A program made the position numbers and the translations under genes. The notes beneath the pieces were generated by a model. It was not told where the DNA came from, did not search any database, and was given only the letters and a program-made list of their open reading frames with translations. 64,000 nt of DNA from Callorhinus ursinus (taxonomy: Eukaryota > Chordata > Mammalia > Carnivora > Otariidae), in NCBI RefSeq assembly GCF_003265705.1, contig NW_020312968.1:11027732-11091731 (forward strand), given 5' to 3'. This document shows, piece after piece, positions 56,595 through 64,000 of this stretch. How positions within the stretch are numbered: the first letter of the stretch is position 1; each line of letters begins with the position of its first letter.

Positions 56595-57420
56595 TTATTT
56601 TATTTATTTTATTGTTGATGTGGTTGTTAACTACCAATTTCGCAGTGGCATTTAAAGGTGAATTATGCAAAATTTAAAGGAAACCAATCAGCATTTTATG
56701 TAACTCAGAGGTACACTGACCTAGGTTGGTTCAGCTCAGAGTTTGCTAATGTGAGGCTTACTATTTTTGTTTTTTTCCAGTGGGGTGAAACAAGATACCA
56801 AAACAGGTAAAAAATACTTAATTATTCACTTTTGGGATCAAAATTGGTTTACAAGTTAGAGCGTTTAGTCTTGAGGGAAGATTAAACATGATTGAATAGG
56901 TCAGTAATCACAAAGCAAAACTCTCAAGTTGGAGAGTTGGGTGAAGAGGCTTGGTGGTGGGGACTCGGAGACATTTGAGCTGCAACTTGGTTCATTCTCA
57001 GGTGTTGAAAATCCAGTATCAGCAGCCTTGGTGATTTTCCTAGTGCAGAGCCTTTATTTGAGATGACAAAAAGAGACTGCAGTGAACCAGAGACCATTTC
57101 ATTCTGAGTCGTGACAGCCTTTTGGCATCTGTCTCTGGCCTTACTCTGAAAAACCTCAGAATGTGGAAGAAATAGTCTCCACGTCTCCCGAGTGTGTGTG
57201 TGTGTGTGCGTGCGTGCGCGCGTGTCTGTGTGAGCCAGGCTGTTGCCATATTGTATCGTAACACCGAGAAAGAGAAGAGAGCTCATCTGGATGCCCACCT
57301 TAGCCGTGGTGCCCAAAGTGCCTGTGCACGAGTGATTCATTTTAGGAACTGTTTTCCTCCCGACGGTAACGAATTTAAACCATTAACTGAATGTGAGTGC
57401 AAGCACAAATATAATAAAGA
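56595..57420. other. Unannotated stretch with a Z-DNA-prone repeat
   Basis: Apart from the repeat at 57.2 kb, no exon or interspersed repeat was recognised. Confidence 0.4.
57192..57232. repeat. TG/CG alternating repeat
   Basis: TG units pass into GCGTGCGTGCGCGCGTG, an alternating purine-pyrimidine tract of the kind that can adopt Z-DNA. Confidence 0.9.
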
Positions 57421-57424
57421 GGAG

Positions 57425-57735
57425 ACCTGTCTCAGCTGGGGCTGCGTAACAAAATACCCAGACCGGATGGCTTAACAGCCCTGTTCTCACAGTGGCGGAG
57501 GGTGAAGTCCGAGATCAAGGTGCTGCATGGGTGGGTTCCGGTGAGAGTGAGTTGTGAGTGTACTTCCTTGCTGGTGCTTCTTGCTCTGTCCTTGTGTGTG
57601 GAGAGAGGAAGAGCCCTGGTCACTCTTCTTCTTCTTCAAGGAGCACTGATCCCTCATGAGCTCACCTCAACCCAGTTACCTCCCGAAGGTCTCATCTCCA
57701 GATACCATCACTTGGGGGTTAAGACTTCAACATAC
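57425..57735 (-). repeat. Old LTR-like interspersed repeat
   Basis: GGGGCTGCGTAACAAAATACCCAG, GAAGTCCGAGATCAAGGTGCTG, CATCTCCAGATACCATCACTTGGGGGTTAAGACTTCAACATA: same family as 15.8 kb. Confidence 0.6.
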
Positions 57736-58044
57736 AAATATTAACGAGCGGTCAGTCCTTTCCTCAGAGGACTCGAAGGGGATTTTGGCTTCACCTAGAC
57801 ATACAGTATATGCAGAGTAAAAATATTCAGGAGATTCATCTCTCTCTCTTTTTTTTTTTTTTTTTTTAAGGAGCTCTGGGCCTAAAACTCATGTTTCATT
57901 TCTTCCATGTAGCGCCTGCAGTGGGCCCAGGATGTTTCAGTGGTTTGCTTTGGAAGGTGCTAGGGCCTCCTTTCCCTTTGTAAGTGAGAGGTTTCAAAAA
58001 GAAGCATTCACTTGAATGTCAGTGTGCGTTTGGCTTGCGTTTCC

Positions 58045-58225
58045 CCACCTTCACCATGTTTAAGTATACATTTCAGTGGCATTAAGTGTATTCACATTGC
58101 TCTGCAAGCATCCCCACTCTCTGTCTCCAAAACTTTTTCATCTTCCCAGAGAGAAACTCCGTCCCCGTTAAACACTAACTCCCCGTTTCCCCCTCCTCCT
58201 GGTCCCAGGCAACCACTTCTACTTT
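58045..58225 (-). repeat. Old L1 3' UTR fragment
   Basis: TATACATTTCAGTGGCATTAAGTGTATTCACATTGC, CCAAAACTTTTTCATCTTCCCAGAG and GGTCCCAGGCAACCACTTCTACTTT are typical antisense L1M 3' UTR. Confidence 0.75.
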
Positions 58226-58229
58226 ATAC

Positions 58230-58900
58230 TTTTTTTTAATGTTCGGATATATACCTCCAATACCTTTCTTATTAGAAAGTCTTTGCTAAGCTACTTGGCC
58301 TGAGCGTACAATTTGCCAGTTAAGCTTGGGACGGTCTTAATCACTCATTTTGGAACAGTGGAAAGTGGGTAAAACTGCCTGACTGTATTAGGAAGAAATG
58401 TGCTTCCAGATTTCTGGAGGAGATGAGAGATTTCCTTACCAACGGTAGCATCTCCATCAACCGTGGGTTTTCTTATCTCTTGGCCAGAAAGCAACCTTGC
58501 CGTTGTGGGATGATCAACCGTGTATACACAGCTGCAGGAGGGAGCTGGGAGGTGGCTGTGGTCGGAGGCTGGGTAAGTCCCGGAAGGTAATACGTCAAGC
58601 ACCGTGTGGTTGCGGGTCAGAACGATTTTGGAATTGGAGCCCGGTCGGTGACTCTTTCAAGAGGAAGGCACTTTGGGATATTTGCTTTGCTTTGAAGCCA
58701 GCTCCAGGGAGGGATTGTGACTTCTTGTCAGACAGGGGCAAAGCTGGGTGTGTGAGGTTTTCACATGCAGGAGCGAAGGTGGTTGAAAAAGGGAGATCAT
58801 TATTAATTTTGTCAGTAAAATTTGTTGAGCCCCCAGGGCAATTTGGAGGAGGACTTGCTGTTCTCGGAGTCTGTTGCCGATGATGGTGTATCATAGGCAT
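58230..58900. other. Unannotated stretch
   Basis: No exon or repeat was recognised. An open frame at 58497-58883 (plus strand) has no known product. Confidence 0.4.
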
Positions 58901-58904
58901 TAAT

Positions 58905-59110
58905 CCTGGGGTAAGAGCGTAAATCTGGGTGTGGAGTTTGGGTCTGCCAATTTGTGACTTCGGGCACGTTGTTTAACATTTCCAAGCCTGGGTTTCCTCA
59001 AGTGAAGAATGAACATGGAGATAGTTTGCTACTGGTTCTGTGTAAGGAACAGATCAAATAGTGCACAAGGCATTTAAAGTGTCTGGCACAGTCTAAGTAC
59101 TTAAGGTAGG
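58905..59110 (+). repeat. MIR fragment
   Basis: TGTGACTTCGGGCACGTTGTTTAACATTTCCAAGCCTGGGTTTCCTCAAG and AGTGTCTGGCACAGTCTAAGTACTTAA match a MIR. Confidence 0.75.
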
Positions 59111-59114
59111 AAAA

Positions 59115-61585
59115 CTCTTATGCCCCTGGAAGAGGCATATAAAATAGAATGTCTTAGACATGTATATTTTTATCCTCCAAGAAAACACCGTTAGGATCTC
59201 CCGGTCCTGAACTGTACGACTTCTTTGAATTGCGAATCATTTTTATCGGATCGTGTTGTGGTGTCCGGATCATCCTGGTGAGAAGTGCCAGATAAGAGAG
59301 GCTGGTTCTTCCAGCTTGGTCAAAACCGTCAAAAACGGTCAAAAGCCGAGGCAGAGGTCCCGGGAGCTTTGAACAGCTCCCACCCATTGTGTTGTTTTCC
59401 TCTTCAAACAGTAGGCTGGAATTCGTTTTCAGTAGCTAGCTGGGTTCATTATCTTCCTGTCTCCGAGCCATATCTCCTCCTTCCCATGTTGATGAGAAGC
59501 CAAACCAAATCACTAGGCACACGGGGCACATTCTATTCGTAGGAGGATCTGGAGATTCACCTGCCGACATTCCCAGATTCTGTAGATTTGGATTGAGATA
59601 AGGTAGAGAGGATAAGCCATCCAGCTCCTTTACGCTGCTGTTATTTTTTAGTTTTTAATCCCCCAGGGTTAGCAGAGGCTTGCAGCTTGAGGAGCAGAGA
59701 AAATGTGTGGGCAGAGATGAGATCCAGTTCTCTTGTCATGTGCACCCAAATAATGCATCTGCTCTGATAACTGCCGATCTGGGTCTACTTGGAAAGGGCA
59801 CTGAGTGACAAATAGTGGGAGTGTGAAGAATGAGCCTTTAGATCTACCCAACTTGACAAAATTCAGAAAATGTCGTGCAGAAATGTATGCCTTTCCAGTT
59901 GGTGAATCCAAAACAATGGGATTGTTGGCAGAACTTTTGAAACTTGTTCTTTTTTGAAAGCATCATTGTGTTCAGTGGGTACATGTGCTTGGCTCATAAA
60001 CACACATGCCTTCATCACACTGCGGCGGGGGGGGGGGGGGTCTGTGCATTTTACCACCAGGAGAAAGGAACGGAAGAAGTGGTGTTTTCCCTGCAGGTGC
60101 TAAGAGGTTTTCTCGAAAGAAAGAAAATGTGACTCTTAGGCAGGCGAGGAGGACTGTGTCAGTAGACGCCTATCTTAACCAACCTACTAGGGGAGACGGG
60201 TTTCATTCCTCGCCACTTGGTTTTAGCTTCATCATTCCTAAGGTAACTTTTTCTCCCTTAGTTAGGCAGTAGCCTGCTGGCTGACATTTAACTCTGGACT
60301 GAGAATCCTGGGGAATGAACCACTGTAATTTATAGCCGGGGTACAGATGCAAAGAGACAGAAGGGATATTCGAATGCTTTCGGCGCCTTCTTTCTTTCCT
60401 TGGGATGTCTTCTCCCAGAAACCTTACGAAAGCCCCCCAAACTAAAAAATTCTTACAATAGGAAAACACCTGTCATTCCTCCTACGTAAAAAATTCTAGG
60501 GGTTTCTGCAAAATTTGGCTTTGTCATGCCCCTGCAGGAACAATTGTGGTCTTTTTAATTCTCGTTGTGTATTACAATTTCGTGGGATGGAGATGGGTGG
60601 GAGGCGGGGGAGAAGGGGAGGCTGAGGTAGGAAGCCAGGCTGGAGAATTAAAAATGATGTCTTTCTTTGAGGATGCCCCCGTCACCCCCCTCCTGCTGGC
60701 TTCCCGACCGTGGGACCCAGCCGCATCACTTCCTGTCCAAGTTGGCACCGAAAGGGGCACAGTGTCTCTGCCCAGTGTTCTCAGACTGCACTTGGCACGT
60801 TTCCAGTAATAGAGTCACCCAGAGAAACAACTCGGCCCCCTTTTTGTCTTTCTCTGTTGCCTTGGGCAGCTTCCCCAGGCCTCAGTCCATCTGTCTCTTG
60901 CATTTTGGAATAGCCCCATTGAGTTCCCAGATCTTGCCTTTGATTTATGTAGCACTGGCTTCCTGAACATCCAGGTCTGCCTCTCTTCCCTTCTTTTATG
61001 CTTAGACCCTCAGTCTTCCCTAGGGAGGACTCATCACATGCTTTCCTGTGGGAGAAAGGAAAGATGCATTCCTCTCCAGCCATTTTTCTTTCTACACTCA
61101 CATGCATTCCTGTCCAGCCATTTTCCAGGGTCTGCCCTGTGCTAGGCACTGTATGAAGGCTCTGCCTGCATGACCTCATTAACCCCTGTAGTCCCGTGAG
61201 GTGGGAGCTGAGGCCATCCCTAAGTGTGGTTCACCTACGTTGTCTGCCCCAGGTCACGTGATGGGACTGCAGGATTGTCCCTCCGGTGGTCAGGCGCCTT
61301 CCCCCACTTGGGGGCTTCACTTTCTTAGCCCGCAGTAGGCAGCGAATGCTAGACTGCTAGTATTTGTGATTTCCTCTGCTCTTGACAATGTAGGTGTCTC
61401 GACAGCAAATTAGTTTTCCTCCCTCCTGAGCTTTCTTTCGCATCCATATGTCTCCTAACAGGTCTGTTCAGGGCTGTCTAGACTTTCTCTGCCATGCTCC
61501 GCAGAATTCCTCCAGGCCCACCCACCGCCCAATTCCAAAGCCACGGCCACGTTTCTTGGTTTTTGTTACAACAGCACCCCACTTC
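59115..61585. other. Unannotated stretch
   Basis: A G14 run lies at 60027-60040. Bases 61125-61290 may be a weak MIR. No exon was supported. Confidence 0.4.
60027..60040. repeat. G14 homopolymer
   Basis: Fourteen G directly follow TGCGGC. This is slippage-prone, and its length may be a sequencing artefact. Confidence 0.8.
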
Positions 61586-61589
61586 TAGC

Positions 61590-62120
61590 CACCAGATCTA
61601 TATTAGCTTTCTATCCCTACCATGACAGAACCCTGAAATTTAATGCTTAGAGCAACACAAATATATTCTCTTACAGCTCTGTAGGTTAGAAGGTCAACAC
61701 AGGACTCGGGAATCAAATTAGGGGGTGGGCAGGGCTGGTTCTGGGGGGGGGGATCTGTTTCCTCATTGTCCCAACTTCTAGAGGCCCCCTGCATTCCTTG
61801 GCTCAAGACCCACTTCCTCCATCTTCAAAGCCACCAATGGTGATTTGAGTCCCTTTCACATTTCAGATTTCTCTGGCTACTTCATCTTCTGTCCCATCTC
61901 TGGATCTCTGACCACAGCCAGAGAAGTCTGTCTGCTTTCAAGCTCCCATGATTACATTGCACCCACCAGAATAACCCAGGCAACTCTCCTCAGCTCATGG
62001 GTCCTTAACTTTAACCACATGTTCAAGTCCTTTTTGATAACATACTCAGGTTGGGGAATTAGGACTTGGGTATCGTTGGTGGGGTGGTGGGGGTACATTC
62101 TTCTGCCCACCACACAAAGT
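61590..62120 (-). repeat. Old LTR-like interspersed repeat
   Basis: TTAGCTTTCTATCCCTACCATGACAGAAC, CTTCTAGAGGCCCCCTGCATTCCTTGGCTC, CTTCCTCCATCTTCAAAGCCACCAATGG, CCCATGATTACATTGCACCCACCAGAATAACCCAG and GGGAATTAGGACTTGGGTATC identify a common old repeat, probably LTR-derived. Confidence 0.6.
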
Positions 62121-62124
62121 ACGG

Positions 62125-62960
62125 TATAAATTCTTAGCAAAATTAACTCTCTGGTCTTCGTTTGCAGCCAGCATTCCTGTTGGTCAAGCGTGCAGCTGCT
62201 GATACAACAAAGCATTTTTATTCAGGGCTCATCTGGCCAGCAGCACGCACCTTGTACAACAGGTGCGAGATGAGCGAGAGCCGTTGGAAGACTAGAGGCT
62301 TCCTCCTTTCCTCTTAAAGTGAAAACAAGCCGTAGAAGCAAGGAGACCACTTGGGTGTGACTTTCCTCTTTACTGTGAAATTAAAAACTAAAACTAAACC
62401 AAGAACAACAACAACAAAAAAACCTTCCATAACAGAACTACTAGTGCTGATGCATAAAACTGACCCACCTCCTCAAAAGCTCTTTCTCCTTTGAACGCAA
62501 ATTTCATAGGAAAATCAGACTCCCCCCCCCCCCCACCAGGGACATTTGGTTGTGTTTCTGAGCAGAGTCCCTTTGGGGGCGGGGTTGGGAAGCACCCTCT
62601 CCCCTTGCCACCTGGAACTCAATGCCAGTTCCGCTCTGATAGCTGGTTAGCCTGTAGGGTCCTCACAAGTTAAATCTTGTCTCAGGAAATAATTTGCTTG
62701 GAGATCAAAGCGTGGATGGGATAGATTAATTTTTCAACAAACCACAGGTCTGGGAGAATGTAAACACTGTCACTTAAATGCTGCTCAGCTCCTGATGAAC
62801 GAGTCATTTGAGGGGACTCTTTCTTTTAAGGTGGAAATTCTGCATGTGGTTGATTTACATCTGAGTATGTAGAACAAGAACTCTGGAAAGCTGGTACCTC
62901 AGCAAGGAAGATAAGGCCCCAAAATGACCAGTTATTACTATGTATTTTGACACCTCCTTT
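62125..62960. other. Unannotated stretch
   Basis: A C-rich run lies at about 62522-62535. No exon or repeat was recognised. Confidence 0.4.
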
Positions 62961-62965
62961 AGATA

Positions 62966-63205
62966 AGTGCTTCTCAAGGGGCTTTGGTGGTGGTGGGGGA
63001 GGGTGGTGACTTTGCCCCTTTGGGGGACATTTGGCAATGTCTGGAGATATTTTTGATTGTCACGATTCAGGGGAGGGGTGCTCCCAGCATCGGGTGGCTT
63101 GAGGCCAGGGATGCTGCTGAACGCCCTACATGCACGGGGCAGCCCCCACAACCGACGGTTATCCAGCCAAAAACGTCGGTAGTGCCAAGGCTGAGAAACC
63201 TGTAG
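62966..63205 (+). mobile_element. Non-autonomous hAT-Charlie-type DNA transposon
   Basis: It starts AGTGCTTCTCAAGGGG and ends GCCAAGGCTGAGAAACCTG, imperfect inverted ends of hAT type. Inside are GGGGGACATTTGGCAATGTCTGGAGATATTTTTGATTGTCAC and GCCAGGGATGCTGCTGAACGCCCTACA, typical of a MER element. It carries no transposase. Confidence 0.75.
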
Positions 63206-63404
63206 AAGGACGGGCTTCTCTTTTCTGCTTATTCAGCTGTGGTTTTAACAGATGTGATTTCTCTGAGGGGCTGCTCCTTTATTTCCTCATAGCATCTTGC
63301 CCTTAGTGGGCTTAGTGCCCGCCATCTTTGTTAAGATCTTTGTCTTCTCTGGTCTCGGAGCAGAGCTCTCGGGGTGGGGGTGGGGGTTGGGGCAGCATGG
63401 ACAG

Positions 63405-63600
63405 GCTGACCGTGGCCGAGTCAGCATGGTCTCCAGAGTGGAAAGATCACAGGCTTTGGACTTCTCCCAGCCTCCGCTCGCTGATATGTAAAGTGGAGGT
63501 GATCATAGCACCCAATGTAGGATATGATTGTATTTAAGAAACATGGTGTCGCAAAATGTTTGACGTGTAATGAGTGCAGAGTAAATGTCTTCTTTTCCCA
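63405..63600 (+). repeat. MIR fragment
   Basis: GATCACAGGCTTTGGACTTCTC, CTGATATGTAAAGTGGAGGTGATCATAGCACCC and GTGCAGAGTAAATG fit a diverged MIR with internal deletion. Confidence 0.5.
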
Positions 63601-63604
63601 GACA

Positions 63605-64000
63605 GCTGATCAGGAGACTGTGTGCAAAGCCCAAGGGGCCTGGGACCCCTTTTTGGGGGTAAAAAGTTGGATATAAAGGAGAGGCAGAAGTCTTAAGCAT
63701 TCTGGGATTTTTATCCCCCCACCATCCAGGAAGGAGAAGGAAAGAAACTGAGAGCTTTTTAGTAAAGGTTACTCCGCGATTGACAAAACGATCTGAAGTA
63801 CTTAGGAGGCATATTTTGCCTCGGGGCCAGAGCTGATGTTAAAACTAAAATGACAGCAACTAGTTCACGTTGGAACATTCCTGACTTAATTATAGATACC
63901 TGCAAAAGTCCCTTCAAACAGGCGGGTCTCAGCGGCAGGGGGGCTCTTCCTTGGTCAGTTACTTGGTCGAGAAGAGCGCAGAACAAAGGGCTAGGAGTCA
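63605..64000. other. Unannotated stretch
   Basis: No exon or repeat was recognised. Confidence 0.4.

Noticed and set aside
57194..57475. A 93-codon frame starting in the TG repeat
   Set aside because: Its N-terminus is microsatellite translation and the rest is unremarkable.

Overview
The window is mammalian nuclear DNA, almost certainly from a carnivore of the arctoid branch (bear, seal or mustelid). The evidence is about fifteen tRNA-derived Can-SINE copies of the type beginning GGGCGCCTGGGTGGCTCAGT and ending AAATAAATAAAATCTT, with a body unlike the dog or cat subfamilies as I know them, plus carnivore-type L1 elements, MIR, L2, hAT and old LTR-like repeats. No conserved protein-coding exon of a host gene could be recognised. 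The long reading frames belong to an L1 retrotransposon or are chance frames in GC-rich DNA.

Layout. 1-3516 is mostly unique sequence with one duplicated segment. 3532-10532 is a full-length L1 on the minus strand with perfect 15-bp target-site duplications. Its ORF2 is open over about 1256 codons apart from a 100-N gap. Its ORF1 is colinear over 299 codons but has four stop codons. 10574-10764 holds a second copy of the 2.63-2.77 kb segment between 16-bp direct repeats. 10.9-33 kb is unique sequence scattered with Can-SINEs, MIRs and old repeats. 33.0-34.8 kb is a strong CpG island with two divergent consensus splice donors (minus strand at 33267, plus strand at 33915), the best candidate for a host promoter, perhaps bidirectional. 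34.8-64 kb looks like intron or intergenic DNA with old L1, LTR-like, L2, MIR and SINE copies. It contains a nested set of L1 insertions near 50.4-52.8 kb, one of them with the 5'-inverted structure of twin priming. It also contains a long CA tract at 43.77 kb and a perfect 20-bp palindrome at 42.08 kb.

There is no operon, CRISPR array, phage or prokaryote-like system. I see no clear undescribed gene system. The most interesting signals are the L1 with a dead ORF1, an open ORF2 and a catalytic Asp-to-Glu change in its endonuclease; the templated-looking duplication; the nested and twin-primed insertions; and the CpG island with divergent donors. Repeat family names come from memory of consensus sequences, and boundaries of old repeats are approximate.
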